NCBI RefSeq assembly: GCF_000003605.2
Contig: NW_003105110.1
Location: 91,776-155,775, forward strand
Direction of reading: 5' to 3'
Source: Saccoglossus kowalevskii
Lineage: Eukaryota; Hemichordata; Enteropneusta; Harrimaniidae
DNA length: 64,000 nucleotides
The notes below the pieces were generated by a model. That model did no database searches, had not been told where the DNA came from, and was given only the letters and a program-made list of their open reading frames with translations. This document shows, one piece after another, positions 25,636-36,774 of the stretch (the first letter of the stretch is position 1; each line of letters starts with the position of its first letter). The position numbers were made by a program, and so were the translations under genes.

Positions 25636-27624
25636 AATACGATTGCCTTTGTGCATATTACGCGATGTTCTTGTAATAACATCATATTAATATATAATTA
25701 AACACAAATTGATTATTCCTGCATTAAGTTAGTATCTTTAACATGGGCTTTATCTATAATACAGATAGACAATGTAACTTAGGTATTTTCTTCTAGTTCT
25801 AACGCAACCATGGTTACTCATGGTTGAAGTTGCATGTACATGTATGTGGGCCTCGAAGCAAGAAAAAGAATTCAGTACAATTGCTTTTCAAAATCAACAA
25901 GCTTTCTGCGGACAGCCCCCAGTGCTTCAATCGTCCTGAGATGGTAGAATAGTGAGTGGAGGTACCACTAAACGTCAGAGTAGGAGATCAAAACAAAAAA
26001 ATTCTATATATGATGCTTTGGTTTAAAAATCTGTTTCAAATAGTGTAAATAAACATGTGATCATTCCTTAAAATATTCAGTTTTAGTTTAGATGTTGTTT
26101 AGCGACAAATTTCTTCATTGTAACCAGACATTCATTTAATATTGTAATAAATCTTCCATACTAGTTTCATATTATCAGTAACAATACACTTTAAATTCCC
26201 TAACATACATGAGTCATCGCTCAGTGATTACCATGGCAACCACTGCGTTCTAAAAAAAAAAAGGCAATTCCAATGAAATTTCTCCAGGAAACTCTTCTTC
26301 AGAGATAAAATGATCGATTGCGTACATTTTTTTTCATGATAGCAATTCCTATGTTTCTGAAATAATTAATACCCATATGTACATGGACCAGATTGTTCAT
26401 GGAGATAGCAGATTCAAATTTGTTTCTGGAGGAAACTTGTTTCTGTTCTGAGATAAAAATGAGTGTTCAATCACATAGCTTCACATGATCTATAGTTCCA
26501 TGACTATAAAACCCATCTATCAATACACGAGTAAAAGAATCTCGCTATTAATGTGATTGTCACTTTCACTCTTCTCGTTGTTATATGTATTTTGTGCTTG
26601 TACGAGACTTTCGATATTAATAGCACAATAGTTTGAATCAGTTAGCTTCTTTGAAGACCCATTTCAACTGTATCACTACAGAAGTTGTTTGCAAGTAGGC
26701 ATTGTATTCCATCAAAATCATAAATTCTTAACATCAATGTGAATTTTCAAAATTGTAGATTCTTTTATTTTTTTCTGGTGACAATCCTTTGTTGAATAAC
26801 ACACCTATAGGCGCTATGTTTTTCATTCATTTCAGCTGTCTGTGGGGTCTTTTAGATGCGTTAATGAGTTGTAACGTTCTTTCACATCTAAGATTTGCTT
26901 GGTCCCGTTAGTAATTTTTAAATGTCATCAAAACATTTGATCAAAATCAGTAAACTGTACAAAATCCTGTCTAAGTCCAAATTACGGGCATTTACTGGAA
27001 ATCTTAGCGTCATCTTTATGCAGCCACCAAAAGTGAAGTCAACGTCATTTACAATATAGCCGCAGTTTTGAACAGATTAACAGCTTAAGCCAATATCTTG
27101 TTATGTTACTTAGAAACCTTCATGCTTAATCTATGAAAATAAAACCATGTGATATTTTTCACCCACTACAAGCAATCGTAATCATTGTATATAAAGAAAA
27201 GCGATTTTCGGCGTAATCACTATAATAATGAATGTCACGCCATGGTACGTGACCCATAATCCAATTTTTGCTTTACTACTTTGGGGTCAAATTAAGAATA
27301 TTAAAATTAAATTCACTTAGCGGCACTTACTTTTACCTGCCTTCTTTTGTATGAGCGTGATCTGTTGCTGAATTGGCCACTCGACAAAGGTGCGTGTCAT
27401 TTCTTTTGATGCAAGGTGTGAAATTGCATTTGACAACTTTATTTGATCAAATTCAGTAAAACCACGGATTAAGTGGCAAAGGTTGGATCTGACTATTAAT
27501 CATCATGATAAAGAGCATCCGGTATTGCCATGGCAATGGCAGGAACATTGGATGTCTATTTTGCATCCTGTTGATGGAAAAATCCCCAGAGCAACGTGCT
27601 CAGCGTATTAGTGTAATGTTCAGT
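25636..27624. other. Non-coding stretch
   Basis: No gene. X-box/RFX-like palindromes lie at 25804-25817, 26226-26240 and 27524-27537. Confidence 0.45.
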
Positions 27625-27810
27625 TACTGTAAAATACTTATTTTCGCTTAGAAATTATTTTTGCTAATTTCACTGAAGGAATGATTCAGTGAAAATAAAA
27701 TCCAGCTAATATACTTTTTTTCCTGTATTTTTACATTCAACTTGACAAAAATCAGTGAAAATAAATTCCATACAAAATTAATTCCAGCGAAAATAAAGTA
27801 TTCCACAGTA
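27625..27810 (-). mobile_element. MITE family A, copy 2
   Basis: 186 bp, inverted relative to the copy at 10996. It begins TACTGTAAAATACTTATTTT and ends TAAAGTATTCCACAGTA, with TA at both borders. Confidence 0.85.
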
Positions 27811-29346
27811 GTCTACCAAACATTGTTTATATGCTTTATCTCTAATACTTTCTCTAACATTGTAAATGGTCTATTTCTAATCTCTCCAACATTCTAAACG
27901 CATAATCTATCTCTTTCCCTCTCCAAAATTGTCAAATGTAAATGAGCTATCTCTGATATCGTCTCTTGCATTGTAAATAATCTATCCCTTGCCTGTTTCA
28001 GAAATAATTGAAGCTTTGTATGATTTTATTCTGAAAAAAATTACATATTATTTGGTCATTACGTTCCAAGCGAAACAAGACACATTTTGATGGGCGTGGC
28101 ACCTGTCTGCACATCCACGTAATGTACACGTAATACTCTTAAACAGCTCACAAGAAATGTTAATAAGTTTTAATGTACCACGTCTTAATGCACCGTTTTC
28201 TGAGTTTAATAGCAGGATATAGACTATATGTGGTGTCCTCAAGGACAAAATTCTGCCGACAATTATGCAGGTAATAGCGTTGATAACTAGATGTTCTCTA
28301 GCACCTTTATTCATTAATAATTGATTTTGCCTCAAGCTGCTGTGATTTCTTTTGACAAGTTCGAAACAAAATAGAATGGATTTCCTTCTAATATTAAATG
28401 CTGTGGGATGAAAAAAATGATTTATTCGTTGATGATCACATGAGTATATGAGAACGAGACAGGGTACAAATGGCCGAGAGCGTGTGAGAGATTTTGCAAA
28501 ACGTATGGTTGATATTGACCTGTTGTTTTACTCCAAGACTACTAGTATATAGCTGAAACATTGAGACTATCAAAGTTAGCGACAATTCATGATAATAATT
28601 TTTAATTAATCAAAAACTCATGCTTGAATTTTTATGGCATTTAAAAACTAATTGCAAATTTAGTTTCAGAGATTCTGACTACAAAAGATAAGTTGACTAG
28701 GGAGCCTGATGTCCTAATGAACATAGTGAGAGCCTTAGATTCCAGCATTGGATTCAGTTTAGGAATAAAAGTTTTACAACACTGATGATGCAAATGGTAA
28801 TCTAAAATACATTGCAGACAATGCTGCATTTCCTATTAACATTTTTCATAAAAAACAAGTAGGTATAGTATTTTTGGGGGGGTGGGGGTTATCTCTATGA
28901 TCTGTGGTAATCTTATTCTCAAGCTGAATCTGGAATTTGAATCTAAGGCTAACTTCATGTTTTTTTCTGAATTTCTTGTATGATCAGACTCCCTAGCTAA
29001 GTCATAATCTACCCTACCCAGAGAAGGATTATTTTCCAGACATGAGACCTACAGATCAATAGTGTCTATAGAGACAGTGATTTAAGAAATACTTTGTCAA
29101 TGTCTGTTTTTCTGCCAAATCACCTCATGTCTTCATTGATGTTTTGGATGACCCAAATCCTCCTAGTTGTCTATTCTATATGCATAGTTATCTCATTAAT
29201 AGTCACAAAGATCATGCTGAATTTGACCAAGTTTTGAAATTGAATATACAATACAAGATTACCCACTAACCAAGTGGTCTAATGTCATTTATTTTGCAGC
29301 GATGGTAGAATTACATGCGAGTGTTTTGGGGTACAGTAATGTTGAA
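27811..29346. other. Non-coding stretch
   Basis: No gene recognised. A G-rich tract lies near 28877-28888. Confidence 0.45.
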
Positions 29347-29549
29347 TACTGTTAAATACTTTATTTTAGCTGGAATTTATTTTCGCTGAATAGACTTTTT
29401 GGGTGTTTTGTATGGAATTTATGTTTACTGATTTTTGACAAGTTGAATGTAAAATATAGGAAAAAAGGTATATTCGCTGGATTTTATTTTCACTGAATCA
29501 TTCCTTCAGCGGAAATTAATTCAGAGCGAAAATAAAGTATTCTACAGTA
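29347..29549 (+). mobile_element. MITE family A, copy 3
   Basis: 203 bp, same orientation as the copy at 10996. TACTGTTAAATACTTTATTT at the left, TAAAGTATTCTACAGTA at the right, TA at both borders. Confidence 0.85.
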
Positions 29550-32500
29550 TTTTATATTTTAGACAGCAATGCTATGGCAACTTAATTTCTTTTCATTTTA
29601 TTTTTGCGTACTTAAAATATTCAAGTCATAAATATTTGGTTTAGTATGTTATACCTGCAGACTGGTTTGAATAATATTAAATGTTATCAAAGACAGATAA
29701 AGAGATAAGGGCGTATGTGGATACATGGGTGAGATCTCACGATTGATCACAAAATCATGTGGCAAACATACAATTCTGGAAATACAAATGAGCGAATCAA
29801 AAAATGTTAAAGTGTTTGCTTCAGGTCCTTGCATGTTTGTTGATTGTACGTGCATTGCACATTTTTGCCTTCATGAATAAAGCATTTACCATTTCATTTG
29901 TGTTTTCACATGTGTATTTCGATAGTGAGATCTTCATCACGTGCCACCATAAATCAGTCTCTTCATCGGCATTTTTTTATATTATATACAAGGAAAATTT
30001 AATTTTAGTGGATTTGATGTTAGAGGGAATTTTATTCACTGGTTTTTAATTCAGCAAAATAGCTAATAATAGAGCCCTATACAGTACAGGCAGTGTACAA
30101 TTTCGAAAAATGTATCAATTCTTGGTTCTGAATTCCACAAATGCAAATCAAAAAGACAATAAAATTCAGTGCTGCTGACATTTCACAATATGAGATTGAC
30201 ACACATGCAGAGACAATACAATTTTATATTCTTGATCATTTTTGATAATTTATAGCTCCAGCAAATTGCACAATTACGAGTTTGAAAAGTGTCTTTATTG
30301 AGGTGTATACGAGTTCCCCTATTAAGGATAGATGCTATTAAAAAAAATGTCATGAAAGATCGCTCTTAAAATTATGTAAATCAGTTGTTGCAAATAATTT
30401 AAAATATTTTTTTTTTCTAAATGCACATGCTGTTAAATTTCACGCTTACTTTAATGATGTATTTTCTCAGCATATTTACAAAAAAATACATGTATATATA
30501 ATTAGCTGCGCATGTGTACCAGTCAATTGACTGGTTCTGTTCTAATTGATAATGTACCTGTCCCGGGAAAAATAAATTACGACATATACTGGTAATTTGA
30601 AATCAAATTTTAATTTTTGGCTCATCATCTTATAAATTTTATAAATTCTGAAAGCAATTTGCAGCTTAGGACTACCACATTCGGTCAGTTAGCAAAAAAC
30701 ATTTTGTACATTTTAACTTTCACAGCAAAAATCTGCCTGTCTGGGGCAGGTAGACAGGCCTTAATTTCGACCCCTGGTTTATGCAAATGATTGAGTGTAT
30801 CTATGGTAACAAAAAAGTCATATTTTAATGCACCAATATGCAAAATAAATGCATTTTTTGGTTTATGTGTTTATATACAGGATTATGCTTCTAGAATACA
30901 AATAAGATAGATTATTACCCACTGTATTTGTTTTAATGTATATTTCATCTATGTGAAAATGAAAAAGTAGTTCATTACGTGAACTATTCACAACATTCAA
31001 GGATTTATGTGTGTATGTAAGTAGTATGATATGCAATGATGATCTCACATGAATTGGAAAAGAATCTCACAAATTTTGAGATGATCCGAAAAGCACACCA
31101 CATTTTGAAAAGTCCTAAATTCAAATGAGTTCAAATTGACAGTTTTTGTAACAATCCATTCGAATATCGGTGTAGCCAGCTTTGTTTCAAACTAGAGCTG
31201 CTCAAAATTTCAAGTCAGGTGTTCACAAAATGGCTACCATTTTACTTATATTATACATCTCAATGTGAGAAAAAAAAACTAAAATCACAGTTTCTATGGA
31301 AACAAATCTGACTACCTATCCTTATTTTTTTTCTGAACTCAAACTTAATTATTGCAAACTAATAAATAATATAAAAGTTCAGATTTTGTTAGCTAGAATC
31401 CTTCTTAAATGATGTAAATTATGAATTGTGATCTTGCAGTTAGGCAAAACGACAACCGCAATGAACGCTAAAAGTCTCTGACAGCGGTATATGCGGCTGA
31501 TAAATAAGACGTCACCGCAAAGTGTTGTTTATTAGACTAACTTGTCCTTTTGATCACTATTATGTCAATTCTGGACATAAGCACTGATTTACAGAGTAAT
31601 TTGTCATAGTTAGATCGGTTAGCGTTGTATGTCAGAAACACGAAAACAGTTTCTCATTAAGTTCTCTTTACTGTTCTTCATTTCTACTTCACGGGACTCT
31701 GTTCTCTGTAGCTTAATTCACAGTAATGGTCGACAATGTATTTTTTTCTCTCCATCATGGTATGCTTGCGTTTGCAATCTAATAACGTATCTAAACCATT
31801 CTTGGTTTCAAGGTTTCCACAAATATTTATGTTTGAATACCTGAACTGTAGTTACAGCTGTTTTAAGTCATTTCTTGGACACACCGAATTCGTTAATGTA
31901 TAATGCATTTACCAGACATAAGATTTTTTTTATTTGATGATTTTCCTAAAAAAAAAATACATTTCAACCTGTTACTAATCATTTCTCTGTTTGCCATGAC
32001 CAAACATAACATTCTGTTTTGTGAATTGATTCAATCGATGTCCTCACACTTTGACCGATTTTGTTTTAATTTGGTACAAAAGAAAGATGTTTTGGTTTTA
32101 ATGACATTTACTCAACGCCCATTTGTGTCCAAAATGTAAATGACTTGTCGCAATGATTTTTCATTATGTACCTCCTGGACTTCATCTTCATTATCTTTGG
32201 CAGGTTATTGGTTTCCATGCCATCTGCATCCACTATTTTTTTTTTTTATTTAATATATTTATTACAAAGCAAAAGGCCATTGGCCCAAAAAGCAAATACA
32301 CTACTTCTATCACTTTATCTGTTTCTATATCTTCTGCCAATTTCAGCACTTGTTATCGTACTATCCATTATACTCTGTCATCATGTCTCTGCATCACTCT
32401 ACACATAAAAGTTTATATTCTAACCAATCTTTTCAAAACCAAAACTTAGATGGAGCAACAGGATAATATTTCATTTTCTTAATAGACAAGTTCTCTGATT

Positions 32501-33620
32501 GCTTTGTTAATGTGCGTGTATGAGTATGAATCCATAGTAGTGGCTAGAGTGGCTGATTTCACAATCGTTTTATAACGGTTGTTCATGAGGTCATTTACTG
32601 CAGATTAATTGATTTCTTTGACTGTTTCTCTTTAGACATTGCTCAGAGATGTGCTGTTAAATATCCATGGATACTAAAATGTCACAATTTTATATTCTGT
32701 TCTGCTTCGTCAATTTGCATGAGTAATTATTTCTTGTGTTTAATGAATTTTAATATCATGGGTAGGAAATTGATTCAAAAATGCTTGCATCTCCACATGA
32801 AACTGCATATTTTTGATGACAATAAGAAAAGTAACTACTTCCTTTTCTTCCAAGTTTGACACTGTTGCCTAGCTATTTTATCAATGTCAGGAAAATGTGA
32901 TATTCATTGGAAAATTATATAAATATTCACCGATGGGGAGGAGTGGGTTTTTGTTTTTGAGTAAAAGTATCTTGGAATGAGTCTACAATTTCAACAAAGC
33001 TAAAAAATCAAGAGCATCATTTAAGCCATAAAATCGTGATTTTTAACTCATCTCTAAAAAGAACCATGGTCTGATATTGTATTTTTGCAAAATTGTCTGA
33101 AAAAAATTATCCTTTTTCACATTTTTGTCGTCTTGAAAGAGGTAGGTGACTAAAATTGCCAAGAAAACTATTAAAGAGACTGATATCTAAACTGAGGAGT
33201 TGATCAAAGTATACAAATAAATTCACAGAAATGTTCTCCAACAATTCCCCAAACGTTTCCATTCATCGGTGGAGTGCCCTTGCATGCATCTGATCCAATA
33301 GCTTCCGAGCCTCACTTTAATTGGACCTGTTGACACAGCTTTTTTAGCGGTCTATAAAAAGCCTTATAAGCGGTGGATCATGATGGATGCCTGCTCTTGT
33401 AGATTGCATAACAATGGCTAAAGGTGTTGATATGTGCGTGTGGTGGAATATCAAGATGATTTGAATTACTGAGTCTTGTATAGATCTGTTTATACAGGCA
33501 TAGGTGTGTGTATGAATAAATATCTGCCTTATACTAATCATTATTATGACAGTAGTTAGAACTCGTTATATCCATTACAATTGATCTGGGCTGTACATAC
33601 AACTTCATGTTTATGAGTGT
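29550..33620. other. Non-coding stretch
   Basis: No defended gene. An 18-bp perfect palindrome (accagtcaattgactggt) lies at 30518-30535. A-runs and T-runs are common. Confidence 0.45.
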
Positions 33621-33744
33621 GGTAGAGCCTGTTCTGATTCCGCGGTGGGTAGATCCTTGCCTCGCCTCGTCCTGCCTCACCTAGCCTTTCCTCTATATTT
33701 CACTGTTATAAAAGTTTAGTCTGCCTAGCACATGGCACATAAGG
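33621..33744. repeat. Left unit of a tandem duplication split by an element
   Basis: This unit (gtagagcctg through gcacataagg) recurs at 35003-35114 with phrases such as gatccttgcctcgcctcgtc in common. The second unit is interrupted near its start by the element at 33771-35000. Confidence 0.8.
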
Positions 33745-33770
33745 TTATGAGTGTGGTAGAGCCTGATTTT

Positions 33771-35000
33771 TAGTCCCCGTTCGGACGGAGTCCGAAAACG
33801 GGGACTTATGTTTTGCCCTGTGTGCGTCCGTCCGTGCGTCCGTGCGTCCGTGATCACCTGTATCTCGAACATGCATGGACCGATTATGTTCAAACTTCAC
33901 TCATACATCACACATTATATGGGACATATGCACATGCATTTTTGTCATGATCCGATTAACGATAGCCGAATAGCGGCCATTTTAAGGCCGAAAATGCATT
34001 GAAATCGCACATTTTCACCATTCCGGACCCAGATCTCAGTTATGCATGGACGGATTTCATTCAAATTTGGTACATACATTAAACATAATAGGACCTTGAT
34101 GCACGTCATTTTTTTTTTCAGATCAAGTTCGAAATGGCCGACTGGCGGCCATTTTGTTTTAAAGAATTCAGTTCTGGATCCGTATCCGAGACATGTCTGG
34201 ATTGATCAAGTTCAAACTTCACACACACAAGGTACATCATGTCACAAATATGTATGTGNNNNNNNNNNNNNNNNNNNNNNNNNNNNNNNNNNNNNNNNNN
34301 NNNNNNNNAAGTTCGAAATGGCCGACTGGCGGCCATTTTGTTTTAAAGAATTCAGTTCTGGATCCGTATCCGAGACATGTCTGGATTGATCAAGTTCAAA
34401 CTTCACACACACAAGGTACATCATGTCACAAATATGTATGTGCATTTGTTTCATGATCCCATTAACGATAGCCAAATGGCGGCCGCTTTAAGGCCGAAAA
34501 TGCATTGAAATCGCACATTTTCACCATTCCGAACCCGGATCTCAGTTATGCATGGACGGATTTTGTTCAAATTCGGTACTTACATTAAACATAATAGGAC
34601 CTTGATGCACGTCATTTTTTTTTTCGGATCAAGTTCGAAATGGCCGACTGGCGGCCATTTTCTTAAAGAATTCAGTTCTGGATCCGTATCCAAGACATGT
34701 CTGGATTGATCAAGTTCAAACTTCACACACACATGGTGCATCATGTCACAAATAGATATGTGCATTTGTTTCATGATCCGCTTAGCAATAGCTGAATGAT
34801 GGCCATTTTAAGGCCGAAAATGCATTAAAATCACGTATTTTCACAATTCCAGAACCGGATCTCAGTTATGCATGCATGGATTTTGTTCAGATTTAGTACA
34901 ATGTGTTGTACATATGCAGGTGCATTTCGGTCATGATCTGCTTTGAATGTATATGTCACTCAAATATGAACGGAACGGGGACGTGTCATTGACAATGACT
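33771..35000. mobile_element. Hairpin-ended non-autonomous element with internal tandem repeats
   Basis: The left end folds: AGTCCCCGTT (33772-33781) pairs with AACGGGGACT (33797-33806), with an inner CGGAC/GTCCG stem. The right end carries gaacggggac (34973-34982), the complement of the left gtccccgttc, then the hairpin GTCATTG-A-CAATGAC (34985-34999). Inside are repeated units with gttatgcatggacggat, aaatggccgactggcggcc and ccgaaaatgcatt. The 13-bp phrase tagagcctgattt stands on both sides (33757-33769 and 35004-35016), which looks like a target duplication. No coding capacity. The architecture resembles the pearl or Helentron-associated classes of invertebrates. Confidence 0.7.
34259..34308. 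other. Assembly gap (50 N placeholder)
   Basis: The 134 bp before the gap (34125-34258) are identical to the 134 bp after it (34309-34442). The gap therefore probably joins two overlapping contig ends, and its true length is unknown, possibly negative. Confidence 0.95.
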
Positions 35001-35002
35001 TG

Positions 35003-35114
35003 TTAGAGCCTGATTTCGCAGTGGGTAGATCCTTGCCTCGCCTCGTCCTGCCTCACATAGCCTTTCCTATATATTTAACTGTTATAGTAGTATAGTCTGC
35101 CTAGCACATAAGGC
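35003..35114. repeat. Right unit of the tandem duplication
   Basis: Matches 33621-33744 apart from small indels. It continues the host sequence after the inserted element. Confidence 0.8.
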
Positions 35115-35116
35115 TT

Positions 35117-36533
35117 GAGGAACTGTCAGTCATGTGTTATTTTTGTTGGCTAATATTGAAAAACATTTAAACTGCATAGTGGTATTTTCTGACAGTAAAA
35201 TTTTCAGTGATAAATTCACCAGAGAGGCAAATCGGAATTTTGTTAGACATTCACTGTTTTGATACAATAAATTGCCACAGTAGTTGTGGTAATAATACAT
35301 TCCTTCAGCAGAAAAAAATAGTTAACGTCAGCACAGATGGCAATATTTCAGCTTTCAAACTATTTAAATGATAGATATTTAATACCTGGTTTCCCTAATA
35401 AAAGTTCAAAGTACAGTAGATCCCATTCTTTGTTTATGTTTTATGTTTATTTACACATATAGGTTTCCAATAAACCATGGTCACTTTCTACAAGTGCCAG
35501 TGCTGTACTGCATGGTGTTGTTTTTCATCTAAACTTTGTATAAATTGTATCAAAGTAACATTTTGCAACATTGTATGCACTGAATTAAAACCCAGTGCAA
35601 ATTTAAAAATAATTTTGTAATATATTATTTCTCTCGTGAACCAGTGATATTTCTGCAACATCAAATAGTTTTTTTTGTTTTATTTCTCATTAACATTAGT
35701 ATGTCTATGTCTATTTCATACATAATGTATCTACCTATACCCTACATGTATATATTTAGATTGTTGGTTGAAATTTTATTATTTTGTTTCCCAGGTACTG
35801 TAATTTCACTGAAAACACTTTTCTTATTAGAGAATTGTATGTATAGTCATAGCGTAAAGATAATAATGAAAAATTCAAGATAAAATTAAAAATGTCAAGT
35901 ACCTCGCTTAATTTTGAACCAATTGTAATTTTTGACCCGACAATTTATATCCCCCCCCAAACTACTTTGACCTATAACCTCAAGCAATTTAGTTTAAACG
36001 TACCCTAATCTACTGTGCATACTCATGAAATATTATCAAACACAATTTAAAAATTTCAGAAATAGGTTTTAGTGATATATAGCAAAGAAGAGAGAAAAAA
36101 GGTATTATTCAAGGAAATTGAAAAAATTTCTCCTGACATTAAATAATTTGGTTGAGAACAACGAACAATTTTCCAATTATTACATTGATATATTAGCAAT
36201 AACGTAGTATATGTAGAGTGCTACAATCTTTAATAGTCGTATCTGTAATAAATCAGTGATGCGGACGCTATACAAAAGTTTGTCGGTTCTAACATCGTTG
36301 TTAACTTGTACACTCATTGATAGAATAAATCACAATTTTCGCACATGGGTGAACTAATGTGATGGATAGAGTCTGATGTTCGGTTTCAGAGCCGACTAAT
36401 TAGTAGAGCTAAAGCCTTTTACCCAATAATAAAAGGTTTTGAAAAAGGTTTACAGAGCACCATTGTAAATCCTTAATAGTGGGAAAAAAGTGTGGCATTT
36501 CAAAGGATTTTTACCTTGAAAAAAGAATTTAAA
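35117..36533. other. Non-coding stretch
   Basis: Nothing gene-like recognised. A C-run lies at about 35952. Confidence 0.45.
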
Positions 36534-36774
36534 TTACTTTTATTTTCACTTAGAATTTATTTTCGCTGAATGAATGAATAATAAAAATAAAATCCCCAAA
36601 AAATAATGAATTTTACATTCAACTTAAAAAATAAGTGAAAATTAATTTTTTTTCTTTCGCATCGTGAATTTGCGTGTCATCCTTGTGCAGGGGCGATGCT
36701 AATCTTTTCTGCATCATCCAATTTCATAGTGTATGTGCTGCCGAAGCAACCACAAAATAAAGTATTTTTTAGTA
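36534..36774 (-). mobile_element. MITE family A, degenerate copy with a nested U6 insertion
   Basis: Left part reads as the reversed MITE family A (ttttcacttagaatttattt, ttttacattcaactt) and the right end is ataaagtattttttagta. The two halves are separated by a U6 snRNA copy at 36646-36752. Confidence 0.7.
36646..36752 (-). pseudogene. U6 snRNA retropseudogene
   Basis: On the minus strand the sequence reads through hallmark U6 blocks: GCTTCGGCAGCACATA, AAATTGG, AAGATTAGCAT, CCCCTG, CAAGGATGACACGC and AAATTC. The length of about 107 bases matches U6. The catalytic ACAGAGA box is altered to GCAGAAA and the 3' end runs into an A-rich tail in place of the Pol III T-run. These show a reverse-transcribed, non-functional copy, probably mobilised by a LINE-type machinery. 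Confidence 0.88.

Noticed and set aside
29804-29860. Hydrophobic frame MLKCLLQVLACLLIV as the CSPG4-like first exon
   Set aside because: No donor in the required phase that would give a plausible cleavage site; the possible donor (CGTGCA) is poor.
34042-34475. Open frames around the 34259-34308 gap
   Set aside because: They are made by N and by the repeated units of a non-coding element.
33621-35114. LTR retrotransposon (direct repeats flanking an insert)
   Set aside because: The flanking units are a tandem duplication interrupted by the element; there are no TG...CA ends, primer site or coding region.
36646-36752. Functional U6 snRNA gene
   Set aside because: The ACAGAGA box is changed and the 3' end has an A-tail where a T-run terminator is expected.
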